DNA of 64,000 bases from positions 142,420 through 206,419 of the forward strand of contig JACCFC020000003.1 of assembly GCA_020830965.2 (NCBI GenBank), read 5' to 3'. The translations under genes and the position numbers were made by a program. This DNA comes from Neisseriaceae bacterium TC5R-5. GTDB taxonomy: Bacteria > Pseudomonadota > Gammaproteobacteria > Burkholderiales > Chromobacteriaceae. Position 1 is the first letter of the stretch; each line of letters begins with the position of its first letter. Under the pieces are notes generated by a model that worked only from the letters and a program-made list of their open reading frames with translations, ran no database searches and was not told where the DNA came from. Below, in pieces: positions 45,087 to 56,166 of this stretch.

Positions 45087-46715
45087 GTGTTGAGAAAACT
45101 AAGTACAAAAAATATGTTACTGGGCACAGCGGTAATTATTTCTGTGGTTTTAACTATTCTTTCTATTGTAATTTGGCATGGCAACATCTCTTTATCCACC
45201 GCTGCTGATGATATGGGTCGAGGAAAAGATATTATCGCCGATATACTGCCACCGCCTTTATATATTCTAGAGGCACAATTTACCGTTGAACAATTACAGC
45301 ACGCCGAACCTGCCGAGATACCGCTTTTATTAGAAAAATTAAGCTCTCTGAAGAAAGACTTTGATAATCGCAATAATTACTGGGCCAATAGTGCTTTAGA
45401 TGAAGAAGTAAAAAAAGCCATCTTAGGCGAACAAAAAACCACAGCAGATGCTTTTTGGAAGCTGGTACAGGGAGATTTTACACAAGCGATCAAGCAAGCA
45501 GATACCGCACGCGTGCAACTTTTGGCTAAGGAAATTCGCACAATCTATGACCGCCATCGCCAAAACGTAGATATCACCGTAAAAGTCGCAGACGACTATG
45601 CCGACAGAACGCTGAACTCACTTAATCGCACAGCCGTGAACACCCGCTGGCTGGTACTGATACTAAGTGGCCTGGGTGCCATCCTGGCAGTAGGCGCCAC
45701 TTTGCTAGTCACCCGCGAAATCATGAAACGTCTTGGTGGCGAGCCCCTAGTTATGCAACAGGCAGCACGACGCATTGCCGCTGGCGATTTAACTGAAGAA
45801 TTGACCGTTACAAAACAAGACACCACCAGCCTGTTCGCACTAATCCGAGAAATGCAAAGCAGTCTGCGTAGCACCATCTCACAATCACGCGAAGCCGCAC
45901 AACAACTGACTAGGGCAGCCATTGATTTAGTTGCCAGTACCGAACAGGTCGCTGAAAGCACCTCTCAACAAAGCGAAGCAGCTGCAGAAATCGCTGCATC
46001 GATAGAAGAAGTCACCGTCAGCATCAGCGTTGTAGCCGATAACGCTGCCAGCGCCAGGGAACTGGCCAAAGAAGCAGAAGATCTCTCTTTCGAAGGCAAA
46101 GCGCTGGTGCAGGAAGCCGTGGATGGTATTAACAGTGTTTCGGAAGCAGTGACTAAATCCAGCAAGGTAGTACAAGACCTGGGTGAGCGCTCCAGCGAAA
46201 TCTCTACCATCGTCAATGTGATCAAAGATATTGCCGAACAAACCAACTTACTGGCACTGAATGCCGCCATCGAAGCCGCTCGTGCTGGAGAACAAGGGCG
46301 AGGTTTTGCCGTGGTTGCCGATGAGGTACGCAAACTAGCCGAAAGAACGGCCAAATCGACGGTAGAAATTGTTGCCATGGTCGAGGCCGTGCAACAAGGC
46401 ACACAGAATGCGGTAGATGGCATGCAGGAGGGACAGAAACATGTTGCCGTCAGTGTTGCCAGCAGCGCTCGCACCGGTGAATCCATTACCAATATCGAAT
46501 CTAGAACACAGCGCGTTTTAGAAACGGTGGCCGGCATTTCCAATGCCTTGCAAGAGCAAAGAACCGCCAGCACCCAGATAGCCGGTAATGTTGAAAAAAT
46601 TGCCCAGATGGCTGAAGAAAACAGCAGCTCCGTGCAACAGGTATCACTGGCCGTTAATCATTTGGAAATCCTAGCGGAAGAGCTTAAGGACTCGGTAGAA
46701 CGGTTTAAAATTTAA
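45087..46715 (+). CDS. Methyl-accepting chemotaxis protein
   Basis: 542 aa from the GTG at 45087 (AGGGG 8 nt upstream). Inner-membrane chemoreceptor. First transmembrane helix about residues 10-30 ([20 protein letters not shown]), then a ~160-residue periplasmic, mostly helical ligand domain, then a second helix ([20 protein letters not shown]). A HAMP domain follows ([27 protein letters not shown]), then the signalling domain with the conserved hairpin tip [44 protein letters not shown]-type sequence. It has no C-terminal NWETF pentapeptide for CheR. Ligand unknown; no che genes nearby. Confidence 0.94.
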   Translation: MLRKLSTKNMLLGTAVIISVVLTILSIVIWHGNISLSTAADDMGRGKDIIADILPPPLYILEAQFTVEQLQHAEPAEIPLLLEKLSSLKKDFDNRNNYWANSALDEEVKKAILGEQKTTADAFWKLVQGDFTQAIKQADTARVQLLAKEIRTIYDRHRQNVDITVKVADDYADRTLNSLNRTAVNTRWLVLILSGLGAILAVGATLLVTREIMKRLGGEPLVMQQAARRIAAGDLTEELTVTKQDTTSLFALIREMQSSLRSTISQSREAAQQLTRAAIDLVASTEQVAESTSQQSEAAAEIAASIEEVTVSISVVADNAASARELAKEAEDLSFEGKALVQEAVDGINSVSEAVTKSSKVVQDLGERSSEISTIVNVIKDIAEQTNLLALNAAIEAARAGEQGRGFAVVADEVRKLAERTAKSTVEIVAMVEAVQQGTQNAVDGMQEGQKHVAVSVASSARTGESITNIESRTQRVLETVAGISNALQEQRTASTQIAGNVEKIAQMAEENSSSVQQVSLAVNHLEILAEELKDSVERFKI

Positions 46716-46719
46716 ACCG
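46701..46719. terminator. AT-rich palindrome at the convergent 3' ends of the MCP and lipoprotein genes
   Basis: CGGTTTAAAATTTAAACCG is a perfect 9-1-9 palindrome spanning the chemoreceptor stop codon and ending next to the lipoprotein stop. It could form a two-way terminator, but there is no clear T-tract and the stem is AT-rich. Confidence 0.35.
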
Positions 46720-46720
46720 C

Positions 46721-47023
46721 CTAGTTATTCTGAATAGCCCGTATAACCCCCTTAGCCGCCGAAGCCTGCTGTTTAAGCTGCTCGACTTGCTTCTTTAATT
46801 CAGGACTAACCGTTGTAGCAAGCGCCCCAGCTTGCTGCACCACACCAAGCGCAGCGCTTGCTTGCTGCTTAAACTGGCCTAAGGGTGCACTGGCATTCTG
46901 AACATTCTGATGAACATCTGCAATCGCAGCCGAAGCGGACTGCTGTAACTGCTGCGTCTGCTGCTGATTACAGGCACTTAATACGATAACGATAGCTAAG
47001 GGCACTAAAAATGGCTTAATCAT
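46721..47023 (-). CDS. Small Gln/Ala-rich lipoprotein
   Basis: 100 aa. Type II signal peptide with lipobox LSAC (VIVLSAC), so the mature protein is lipid-anchored at CNQQQTQQ. The rest is Gln/Ala-rich and predicted fully helical, perhaps coiled coil (QVEQLKQQASAAKGVIRAI). The ATG at 47023 has GGAGAG upstream and is preferred over an ATG five codons earlier. No known family recognised. It is convergent with the chemoreceptor gene. Confidence 0.75.
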   Translation of the reverse strand: MIKPFLVPLAIVIVLSACNQQQTQQLQQSASAAIADVHQNVQNASAPLGQFKQQASAALGVVQQAGALATTVSPELKKQVEQLKQQASAAKGVIRAIQNN

Positions 47024-47178
47024 TGAGCAACTCTCCATAAAAACAAAATTTAGCTAAAAGCCATTTATGAAATAAATATCGCCTGTGTAATAAAATAGCG
47101 AACATCAATAGCAAAGAGTTTATTAAAAATGCTGTTGATATAGCTTGCGTATTCTAAAATCAGATAAATATAAAAATT

Positions 47179-47201
47179 GCCACCGTGTTAAACACGGCGG
47201 C
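47179..47201 (-). terminator. Terminator downstream of the carbonic anhydrase gene
   Basis: On the minus strand, GCCGCCGTGTT and AACACGGTGGC form a strong stem (one G-T pair) followed by AATTTTTATA. It lies about 100 nt after the carbonic anhydrase stop codon. The stretch between the two has no credible gene. Confidence 0.75.
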
Positions 47202-47304
47202 AAATTTAATAATATGGATTGGGAACATATTAAAAAGCGAGTATGCGGCTTAGCGCGAGTGCCGCGCTCACTATCAAAAACAATCCCCTCCATGCGATCA
47301 AACC

Positions 47305-48039
47305 TTATTGAATCACTACCCGACCATTTAGTGGCTGTACTGGGCGATTATTATGTCCATGTACCACATGCTGGAACTTTTCCAACTCGTTTTCCGACAA
47401 CTTGGCATATTGATTACTAACCAGCCATACCACACCTTCAGAGCAAGGAGGTGTCGTTAAAGAGCCACTAAAGCGGTAATAGTCGAATTTTTTAGGTAAC
47501 AATTTCGCAACATTCACCGTCTTTTTTAATACTTCTTTTTCCCCTACTTTTTCTGGCATTTGCTTCCAGACATGTTCTAACTCTGTATTTGTTTTGCCTT
47601 TTTCAAATAGCAAAGCCAACACAGCTAGCTGGCCCGTATTACTCTTATAAACAAAGTGACCTTCTAATGGGAAGGATTTACCCTTAATCATATTTTCGCT
47701 TGGCGTGTGAAAATGAAATTGCTGCATCACATAGGTCATTCCATCTACTTGCAATGTGTTGCCTTCGCTAACATTTACCTGAATGGTATGGCCATTATTT
47801 TCAACTTGTTGTTGACCTGCTTTAAAACTCATTTTCAATTTGTCATGGTTTGCTTTGGCAGCATGATCAATATTAATAGGCGATTGATTTTTACCAAGTT
47901 CACATGTGGAAAAATCATTGGATAGCTGCCCCCAGTGCTCCGGAGAGGCCTCTCCATCATAGGCCCAGTGTGCGTGCTCGGCAGCTTGGGTGCCCAAGCT
48001 CAATAAAGTCAAAAATGCAGCAAGTATTGTGCGTTTCAT
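47305..48039 (-). CDS. Periplasmic alpha-type carbonic anhydrase
   Basis: 244 aa zinc enzyme converting CO2 and bicarbonate. Signal peptide about residues 1-19 (ending GTQA). Family signatures: WAYDGEASPEHWGQL, NQSPINI, zinc ligands in QFHFHTPSEN (two His) and EGHFVY (third His), and SLTTPPCSEGV near the C-terminus. Cys residues in DFSTCELGK and PPCSEG likely form the usual disulfide. Monocistronic, with its own terminator. Confidence 0.95.
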   Translation of the reverse strand: MKRTILAAFLTLLSLGTQAAEHAHWAYDGEASPEHWGQLSNDFSTCELGKNQSPINIDHAAKANHDKLKMSFKAGQQQVENNGHTIQVNVSEGNTLQVDGMTYVMQQFHFHTPSENMIKGKSFPLEGHFVYKSNTGQLAVLALLFEKGKTNTELEHVWKQMPEKVGEKEVLKKTVNVAKLLPKKFDYYRFSGSLTTPPCSEGVVWLVSNQYAKLSENELEKFQHVVHGHNNRPVQPLNGRVVIQ

Positions 48040-48257
48040 ACAAAATTTCTTTTCTGTTAGTGGATATTCAAGTCAATTCGCTAGGGTCTTCATATATTGA
48101 CGGCGATCTAGCAAGCAGAATAATAACAAACAAGAAATTTCTACCACCAGTTTTTTTGTTAACTAAACTGGAACAATGCACAAAAATGTATTTATATGAT
48201 AAAGAGCCATTTATACAAACACATATAATATATATTATTGAAAATATTATTATTATT

Positions 48258-48608
48258 TTAATTTATTTGCTCACAATTATTCGACATGTCAGTTGGCTTA
48301 TCAATTCCCTCATAAAACAGACTTGCTGTTCTGCCTTTAGTCCACCATACATAATGATCAGCAACATATTTAACCCCAGAACCGGCGATCACTGCGGTCA
48401 GTAATCTTGGCCGACCTTGTATAGTCAGCAAAGCAAAACTTTGCTCATTTTTAGCATTTAAGTATTTAACCACGAGTTTTTTACCGTTATCACAACGATA
48501 ACTAGATGTTTGCACATTTTTTATCTGAATTTGTGGCAGTTGCAGGGATTGGGCAAATACCGGAGTAATCAATAGCGATAACAGTAAACATACAATAGAT
48601 TTATTCAT
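48258..48608 (-). CDS. MliC/PliC-like lysozyme inhibitor
   Basis: 116 aa. Signal peptide ending PVFA, with no lipobox, so a soluble periplasmic form (PliC-like) is likely. The mature part has the MliC fold hallmarks: SSYRCDNGKKLVVKYLN, the inhibitory loop region SGVKYVADHYVWWTKGRTASL, and two Cys (YRC, NNC) for the disulfide. These proteins plug the active site of c-type lysozymes and protect peptidoglycan. AAGGAAG precedes the ATG. The AT-rich 48040-48257 stretch upstream of the carbonic anhydrase holds no gene I can support. Confidence 0.85.
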   Translation of the reverse strand: MNKSIVCLLLSLLITPVFAQSLQLPQIQIKNVQTSSYRCDNGKKLVVKYLNAKNEQSFALLTIQGRPRLLTAVIAGSGVKYVADHYVWWTKGRTASLFYEGIDKPTDMSNNCEQIN

Positions 48609-48731
48609 TTACTTCCTTTAAATGCAGATAACAAAGAGTATCCAGATATAAAGCCCATTGCAGCAAGCGAACTCTTTTAAGCAAGCAATTGCTGCAAAGG
48701 CAATAATAATGCCGGACTAAAAGCCGCTAAA

Positions 48732-50138
48732 TCAGGGATAAACAATACGAAGCAAATTAGTTGATCCTGGCGTGCCAAATGGTACACCAGCAATAATCAC
48801 CATGGGCTTACCCTGTTGTGCCAATCCTAGTTTGGTAGCGCAGAACGTTGTTTTCACCACCATATCTTCCAGATTTTCTGCATCCGGGCCATGATAAGCC
48901 ACGACTCCCCATACTAGGGTCAGTTGGCGAGCTGTCTGTAAGCGCGGAGAAATCCCTAAAATCGGTGTTGGGGGGCGCTCGCGAGCTAAACGCAGACAGC
49001 TGGAGCCGGAGGTAGTGAACGCAGCAGAAACCGTAACGGGCAGCATCGAACCTACCGCCCGAACACAGGCACCAATTGCGTCGGCCTGATTAGGGTGATC
49101 TGCCGCACTGTAATCTAAAGCCATCACACGGTGATAATCGGGTGAGCCTTCCACCCGGCGGATAATACGATCCATAATCTCTACCGCCGCCAGGGGGAAC
49201 TCACCGGCGGCGGTTTCTGCTGACAGCATCACGGCGTCGGCCCCTTCATATACCGCCGTGGCCACATCGCTGGCTTCCGCCCGGGTTGGTGTTGGTGCGG
49301 TAATCATCGACTCCAGCATTTGCGTCGCCACAATCACAGGACGACCTAAGTGGCGACACTGATGCACAATACGACGCTGCACCACCGGCACATCTTCCGG
49401 CGGCAACTCCACCCCTAAATCGCCACGAGCCACCATCACCGCATCAGCCAGCTCAGCAATCGCATCTAACTCATCAACAGCTGAAGGCTTTTCTATTTTA
49501 ACGACAATACCTAATTGCTTACCAACCAGCTCACGTAATTCACGCACATCGGCTGCCGTTTGCACAAAGGATAAAGCCAGCCAGTTGGCGCCTTCTTGCA
49601 AGGCAAACTCAGCATCAATTTTGTCTTTGTCAGTAATCGCGGATAAGGGCAAAACCGTTTGTGGCAGATTAAAACCCTTACGACTGGATAGCTCACCGCC
49701 GACTTCTACGCGTGTGCGAATACGGCGAGCCTCGACCTGTTCCACGTGAAACGCCAGCTTGCCATCATTAACCAAAATACGATGGCCAGGCTTCAGCGCC
49801 GCATAGGCTTCCGGATGCAGCAGACTGGCACGCTCGCTATTCCCATCGACATCATCCAAAACAAAATCGAATACCTGCCCTACTTTGACATTAACAGGTA
49901 CAGAAAACTGGCCAATGCGCAGTTTGGGGCCTTGTAAATCCACCAGAATGCCAAGCGGACGATCAATCACTTTCTCCGCAGCACGAATGGCGTTTAGCCG
50001 AGCGCGATGATCATCATGACTACCATGGCTCATATTAAGACGAAAAACATTTACCCCGGCGCGGGCCAAGGCCAAGATTTGATCTGGGGAGCTAGATGAT
50101 GGGCCTAATGTAGCGAGAATTTTAGTATTTCTAAGCAT
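48732..50138 (-). CDS. pyk: Pyruvate kinase
   Basis: 468 aa glycolytic enzyme making pyruvate and ATP from PEP. Visible: N-terminal NTKILATLGPSSSSPDQI, NVFRLNMSHGSHDDHRARL, catalytic Lys region IVVKIEKPSAVDELD, metal site VMVARGDLGVELP, ATQMLESMI, and YEGADAVMLSAETAAGEFP. AAAGGA precedes the ATG. A parS-like 16-mer lies within the gene (49738-49753). Confidence 0.96.
   Translation of the reverse strand: MLRNTKILATLGPSSSSPDQILALARAGVNVFRLNMSHGSHDDHRARLNAIRAAEKVIDRPLGILVDLQGPKLRIGQFSVPVNVKVGQVFDFVLDDVDGNSERASLLHPEAYAALKPGHRILVNDGKLAFHVEQVEARRIRTRVEVGGELSSRKGFNLPQTVLPLSAITDKDKIDAEFALQEGANWLALSFVQTAADVRELRELVGKQLGIVVKIEKPSAVDELDAIAELADAVMVARGDLGVELPPEDVPVVQRRIVHQCRHLGRPVIVATQMLESMITAPTPTRAEASDVATAVYEGADAVMLSAETAAGEFPLAAVEIMDRIIRRVEGSPDYHRVMALDYSAADHPNQADAIGACVRAVGSMLPVTVSAAFTTSGSSCLRLARERPPTPILGISPRLQTARQLTLVWGVVAYHGPDAENLEDMVVKTTFCATKLGLAQQGKPMVIIAGVPFGTPGSTNLLRIVYP
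49738..49753. promoter_or_regulatory. parS-like ParB-binding site 1 (inside pyk)
   Basis: TGTTCCACGTGAAACG matches the canonical bacterial parS TGTTCCACGTGAAACA at 15 of 16 positions. It lies within the pyk coding sequence. Two further sites lie at 53804 and 61395. Confidence 0.75.
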
Positions 50139-50185
50139 GGTTATCCTTTATGACCTGAACCGGTGCAGCAAGCATCTATTCTGGC

Positions 50186-50209
50186 AAGTGCCTTGTTGAG
50201 AAGGCACTT
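50186..50209. other. Hairpin in the pyk upstream region
   Basis: AAGTGCCTT and AAGGCACTT form a perfect 9-bp stem with a 6-nt loop, about 50-70 nt upstream of the pyk ATG. On neither strand is there a T-tract, so it is more likely a leader hairpin or protein site than a terminator. I see nothing else in the 50139-50465 interval; the short plus-strand frame there has no ribosome site. Confidence 0.5.
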
Positions 50210-50465
50210 AGCTATTGATGTCCTGCGCTAAAAAGCGACAAACCGATTATTTATGAGCAACAGAGCTTGTTTGAACTATTGGCCACCTCTCAACTGCCTA
50301 TTATTCCATCAGCAATATTGGTGGCTCTATGCTGCCACAATCGACATGTAATAGCACGATTACACGGGTTTCTTGGCCAAACTATTTATTTAGCAGACAA
50401 GGCATCGGGGAGAGAAAGATCAGAAACAATCTGCAAGGAATGGACAACGAGTTTATTTGCCATCG

Positions 50466-51776
50466 TCAAACAACATCAGAGACAGCTACAGATGACTGAC
50501 AACGAGATACCATAATTTTATCAACTCGAGTTTTATCCATATCAACTACTTCAAAGCGGAAACCATGCCAGTCAAAGCAATCGGTCACACTGGGTATACG
50601 TCCCAGTTGATACATCACCACACCACCCAAAGTGTGGATATTGCCACTTTCCTCACCGGGCAATAATTGCTCTAAAGCAAAAAACGCCTTGAAATGATCC
50701 AGAGAAACCATACCATCCACCAACCAGCTACCGTCATCGCGCAATACAATCGCATTGTTTTCACTGCTGATCATCGGCATATCACCAACAATAGCCTCTA
50801 AGACATCATTCATCGTCACCAGGCCTTCTAAGTCACCATACTCATCCACAATCAAGGCCAAGTGCTGACAATGTTGCTTGAATTGTTCCAGCAATTGCAT
50901 CAGCGAAATAGCGGCAGGCACATACAAGGCGCTAGTCAGCCCCTGTTGCAAATCGGGCTTTTGACCGGTCAGCAACTGATCCAGCACCACCTTGCTATGC
51001 AGCACACCAACCACCTGCTCCATGCCGCCACGACAAACCGGAAAGTGATTAAAAGCATGCTGCTGCAAACGCTGCAGATTCAACGCCAGTGGATCATTCA
51101 AATCCAAGTACACAATCTCTTTACGTGGCGTCATTACTACCGCCACTTTGCGGCTATCCAGACGAAAAATATTTTCTACTAGCTCCTGCTCGGTGCGTTC
51201 AAACACCCCTTCATCCGCACCTTGCTCCATCAGCACCCGAATTTCTTCTTCGGTAATAGAGGGATCATTATTTTTACGCGCGCCCAACACACGCAGCAAA
51301 GCATCGGTAATACGACTCAGAATATTCACTACTGGATTACTGATTTGAGAAAGCCACCACATCGGGCGTGCCAGCATCATGGCTACTGCATCAGGATTAA
51401 GCAAAGCCAGTCGCTTGGGGACAAGCTCACCCAATATCAGTGACAACAAGGTGATAAATATCACAATCAAAGTAACAGATAAGGGTCGGCTATAAGGAGC
51501 GACAAGAGGATATTGTTGTAATACTAGGCGCAGCTCTTCGGACAAGGCCGCCTCACCATATACCCCAGACAGAATACTAATCGAAGTAATGCCAATCTGA
51601 ATGGTGGAAAGAAAGCGACTGGGATTGGCCGCCAGCTTGAGTGCCGCCTGAGCCCCCCGGTGGCCATTATCCGCATGCTGCTGCAGCCTTATCTTGCGAC
51701 AGGAAACAATCGCAATTTCGGCCATAGCAAACAAGCTATTCAATAAAATCAGGCCCAGCAAAATAAGAATAGCCAC
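50466..51776 (-). CDS. CNNM/HlyC-CorC family membrane protein (DUF21-CBS-CorC_HlyC)
   Basis: 436 aa. Residues 1 to about 190 form the DUF21 transmembrane domain (starts AILILLGLILLNSLFAMAE; LSLILGELVPKRLALLNP). A CBS-domain pair follows (VMTPRKEIVYLDLNDP; HFPVCRGGMEQVVGVLH; LALIVDEYGDLEGLVTMNDVLEAIVGDM). A C-terminal CorC_HlyC domain ends the protein. The family is tied to Mg/Co efflux or Na-coupled Mg export and is often mislabelled haemolysin. The start appears to be GTG at 51776; no clear ribosome site is seen. Confidence 0.9.
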   Translation of the reverse strand: MAILILLGLILLNSLFAMAEIAIVSCRKIRLQQHADNGHRGAQAALKLAANPSRFLSTIQIGITSISILSGVYGEAALSEELRLVLQQYPLVAPYSRPLSVTLIVIFITLLSLILGELVPKRLALLNPDAVAMMLARPMWWLSQISNPVVNILSRITDALLRVLGARKNNDPSITEEEIRVLMEQGADEGVFERTEQELVENIFRLDSRKVAVVMTPRKEIVYLDLNDPLALNLQRLQQHAFNHFPVCRGGMEQVVGVLHSKVVLDQLLTGQKPDLQQGLTSALYVPAAISLMQLLEQFKQHCQHLALIVDEYGDLEGLVTMNDVLEAIVGDMPMISSENNAIVLRDDGSWLVDGMVSLDHFKAFFALEQLLPGEESGNIHTLGGVVMYQLGRIPSVTDCFDWHGFRFEVVDMDKTRVDKIMVSRCQSSVAVSDVV

Positions 51777-51868
51777 TGTTCACATAAATGAGTGATGGAG
51801 TATTCAGCTTAGGGTAAGTCTGTGGATAGCGGAAGATAAAAACCCGGCTTTGACATCAGCACGCACTA

Positions 51869-52066
51869 TCAAAGTTCTTTTCTACCCAAGGCCTCCTCTA
51901 TTTTTTGATCCGTTTTAAACTGGCTTAACGCATACACAGACCAGATAGCGGCAGGCACCCAGCCAATCAGCGTGATTTGTAGAATCAGACAGATCACGCC
52001 GGCAATGGGGCGGCCAATTGTAAAGAAGGTAAGCCAAGGTAACAATAGAGAAATAAGTAAGCGCAT
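51869..52066 (-). CDS. Pmp3/YqaE-like small membrane peptide
   Basis: 65 aa with two hydrophobic helices and the UPF0057 (Pmp3) signature GRPIAGVICLILQITLIGWVP, followed by AAIWSVYAL. Such proteolipids affect membrane potential and salt tolerance in yeast and plants; bacterial roles are unclear. Standalone gene between the CNNM protein and ung. Confidence 0.83.
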   Translation of the reverse strand: MRLLISLLLPWLTFFTIGRPIAGVICLILQITLIGWVPAAIWSVYALSQFKTDQKIEEALGRKEL

Positions 52067-52127
52067 AAGAACCCTAACAAATTATTTAAGATACAAAAAA
52101 CATGACTACTCAAACTAGCAAAGCTAT

Positions 52128-52841
52128 CTACGTTTTTATTTTAGTCAAATCCCAGTCAAGTGTAGTGCGGCCCTGCGCCAGTAACCAACTATTGGCCTGA
52201 GAAAAATGACGACAACCATGAAAACCACGACTAGCGGACAGTGGCGACGGGTGCGCTGCCTTCAAGACAAGATGACGCTGTTGGTCAATATAGTCTGCCT
52301 TGCTATGCGCCCAATTACCCCATAGCAGGAATACACAGCCAGGGTTTTGCAGGTTAACGGCATCAATCAGCGCATCGCTGATTTTTTGCCAACCCAGCTT
52401 GCCATGACTGCCCGCTTGTTCTTGCTCTACCGTCAATACACTATTCAGCAGTAACACCCCTTGCTGCGCCCATGCCGATAAATCACCACTAACGGCAACC
52501 GGTACCGCTAAATCTGCCGCCAACTCCTTATACATATTGCGCAAACTAGGTGGTATACGCACCCCTGCTGGCACCGAGAACGACAAACCCATCGCCTGCC
52601 CTGGGCCATGGTAAGGGTCTTGCCCCAGAATCACGACCTTCACCTCAGCCGGTGCAATTCCGCTAAGTGCATTAAAAATCAGCGGTGACGGAGGGTAAAT
52701 AACTTTACCCAGCGCTGCCTGCTGACAAAGCACCGCATCAATCGTCAACAACTGTTGCTGGATTACCGCACTCGACAACACACTTTGCCAAGCCGGATGA
52801 ACCCTCATCAGGGCCGAAGATAGGTAAGAAAATGTGGACAT
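52128..52841 (-). CDS. ung: Uracil-DNA glycosylase
   Basis: 237 aa base-excision repair enzyme removing uracil from DNA. Family I motifs: catalytic water-activating GQDPYHGPGQAMGLSFSV, LLLNSVLTVE, and the minor-groove loop AAHPSPLSASRGFHGCRHFS. I start at the ATG at 52841: the longer frame up to 52883 would begin inside the terminator hairpin of the upstream rhodanese gene. Ribosome site is weak. Confidence 0.95.
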   Translation of the reverse strand: MSTFSYLSSALMRVHPAWQSVLSSAVIQQQLLTIDAVLCQQAALGKVIYPPSPLIFNALSGIAPAEVKVVILGQDPYHGPGQAMGLSFSVPAGVRIPPSLRNMYKELAADLAVPVAVSGDLSAWAQQGVLLLNSVLTVEQEQAGSHGKLGWQKISDALIDAVNLQNPGCVFLLWGNWAHSKADYIDQQRHLVLKAAHPSPLSASRGFHGCRHFSQANSWLLAQGRTTLDWDLTKIKT

Positions 52842-52876
52842 AAGCTGATTATATTCAGTAGCAATTTGATAAAACA

Positions 52877-52901
52877 AAGCCATTCCGCAAGGGAATGGCT
52901 T
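52877..52901 (-). terminator. Terminator after the rhodanese gene
   Basis: On the minus strand AAGCCATTCC and GGAATGGCTT form a perfect 10-bp stem with a 5-nt loop, followed by TGTTTTATC. It closes the pcm-rhodanese transcript and lies between it and ung. Confidence 0.8.
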
Positions 52902-52921
52902 ATGGCCGAGTGGCGTTGATA

Positions 52922-53245
52922 TTAATAACGCGCCATCTGAGGATCTAATATGGCCGCCCAGGCATCAATGCCACCAGCTAGGCTCTGCACCTGCTCAAAA
53001 CCGGCATCAATCAAGAAGCGGGCAACATGCGCACTACGTACGCCATGATGGCAAATAGTGATAATTGGTGCATCCGGCAACTCACCCATCCGCAAAGGGA
53101 TAAGATTCATTGGAATATGCACCGAGCCCGGGATCTGCACCAAAGCCACCTCCCACGCTTCACGCACATCAAGCAATACCGGTGCAGGCAGGGCATTTGC
53201 AGCGAGCTGGGCAGACAACTCTTGAACTGTTATTTCCGCAACCAT
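52922..53245 (-). CDS. Single-domain rhodanese-like sulfurtransferase
   Basis: 107 aa. N-terminal LLDVREAWEVALVQIPGSVHIP and the active-site loop CHHGVRS (catalytic Cys about residue 65) place it in the GlpE/rhodanese family. The six-residue loop CHHGVR fits sulfur transfer. Its ATG overlaps the stop of the preceding methyltransferase gene by one base (TAATG), so the two are coupled, a pairing seen in other betaproteobacteria. Confidence 0.92.
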   Translation of the reverse strand: MVAEITVQELSAQLAANALPAPVLLDVREAWEVALVQIPGSVHIPMNLIPLRMGELPDAPIITICHHGVRSAHVARFLIDAGFEQVQSLAGGIDAWAAILDPQMARY

Positions 53246-53904
53246 TAAAAAACAAACCGTTCTGGCTCTGCTGCCTCACAATGCTCTAAACGAGCAATGC
53301 AGGTTTCAAACAAACCTATCTCGCTAAAGCTGTTTTCTGTCTCGCGCTTGATCAGTTTACAAGTCATTACCGGCAAATCCCCCACCACGATGATCAGACG
53401 ACCACCTACCGCCAATTGCTGTTTTAACGCATCCGGCACCAGCGCCAAAGAGCCGCCCACCACAATCACATTAAACGGCGCCTGCTCCGGCAAACCCAGC
53501 ACACCATTGCCAGTCACCAGACTGACATTTTTAATCCCCGCGCTTTTTAAGTGTTCCGCCGCTTTTTCCTGCTGCTCGGCATCAATCTCCACGCTATACA
53601 CATGACGAGCCAAGCTCGCCAATAAAGCGGTTAAATAAGCGCTACCAGTACCAATTTCCAGCACCTTATCCTGAGCAGTCAACGCCACCTCTTGCACTAG
53701 GCGTGCTTCCAGCTTGGGTTGCAACATTTTGCTGCCGTTTGGTAGCGGTAGCTCAGTATCAACAAACGCTAGGCTACGCTTATCCACAGCGACAAACTGT
53801 TCACGTTTCACGTGAAACAGCAAATCAAGCACTTTAGGGTCCAGCACATCCCAGGGGCGAATCTGTTGCTCAACCATATTGAAACGGGCATTTTCAAAAT
53901 CCAT
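53245..53904 (-). CDS. Protein-L-isoaspartate O-methyltransferase-like protein
   Basis: 219 aa SAM-dependent methyltransferase of the PCMT family, which repairs isoaspartyl residues. SAM motif I is VLEIGTGSAYLTALLASLA, followed by VYSVEID and NVIVVGGSLALVPDAL. The N-terminal MVEQQIRPWDVLD and FVDTELPLPNGSKMLQP replace the classic Pcm active-site wording, so repair activity is likely but less certain. The ATG at 53904 has GGAG upstream; the longer open frame is not needed. A parS-like site lies inside the gene. Confidence 0.85.
   Translation of the reverse strand: MDFENARFNMVEQQIRPWDVLDPKVLDLLFHVKREQFVAVDKRSLAFVDTELPLPNGSKMLQPKLEARLVQEVALTAQDKVLEIGTGSAYLTALLASLARHVYSVEIDAEQQEKAAEHLKSAGIKNVSLVTGNGVLGLPEQAPFNVIVVGGSLALVPDALKQQLAVGGRLIIVVGDLPVMTCKLIKRETENSFSEIGLFETCIARLEHCEAAEPERFVF
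53804..53819. promoter_or_regulatory. parS-like ParB-binding site 2 (inside the Pcm-like gene)
   Basis: CGTTTCACGTGAAACA matches the palindromic parS form TGTTTCACGTGAAACA at 15 of 16 positions. It lies near the 5' end of the methyltransferase gene, 4.07 kb from site 1. Confidence 0.75.
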
Positions 53905-54013
53905 CAGCTCACTCCGAAAGGCCGGTTGTCTGCAAACCAGCCGTAATGTGATATTCAGACCATATTTCATGACGATAACTTGCGATTATCCCATATTTAC
54001 CTTACCTTCACAG

Positions 54014-56123
<2,110 letters not shown>

Positions 56124-56132
56124 GCTCACAAT

Positions 56133-56161
56133 AAAAATGGCCGCGTATAGCGGCCATTTTT
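56133..56161. terminator. Bidirectional terminator between thiC and the convergent hypothetical gene
   Basis: AAAAATGGCCGC and GCGGCCATTTTT form a perfect 12-bp stem with a 5-nt loop. A-rich and T-rich arms give a T-tract on both strands, so it can serve thiC and the gene ending at 56167. Confidence 0.9.
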
Positions 56162-56166
56162 ACTAC

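Noticed and set aside
47145-47420. 91-codon plus-strand frame upstream of and overlapping the carbonic anhydrase 3' end
   Set aside because: It starts with TTG without ribosome site, runs through the terminator hairpin and its second half is antisense to the enzyme.
50267-50515. 82-codon plus-strand frame between pyk and the CNNM gene
   Set aside because: TTG start, no ribosome site, no recognisable features, and it overlaps the CNNM gene end.
52842-52883. Upstream start for ung
   Set aside because: The extension begins inside a perfect terminator hairpin of the preceding gene and adds residues not found in the family.
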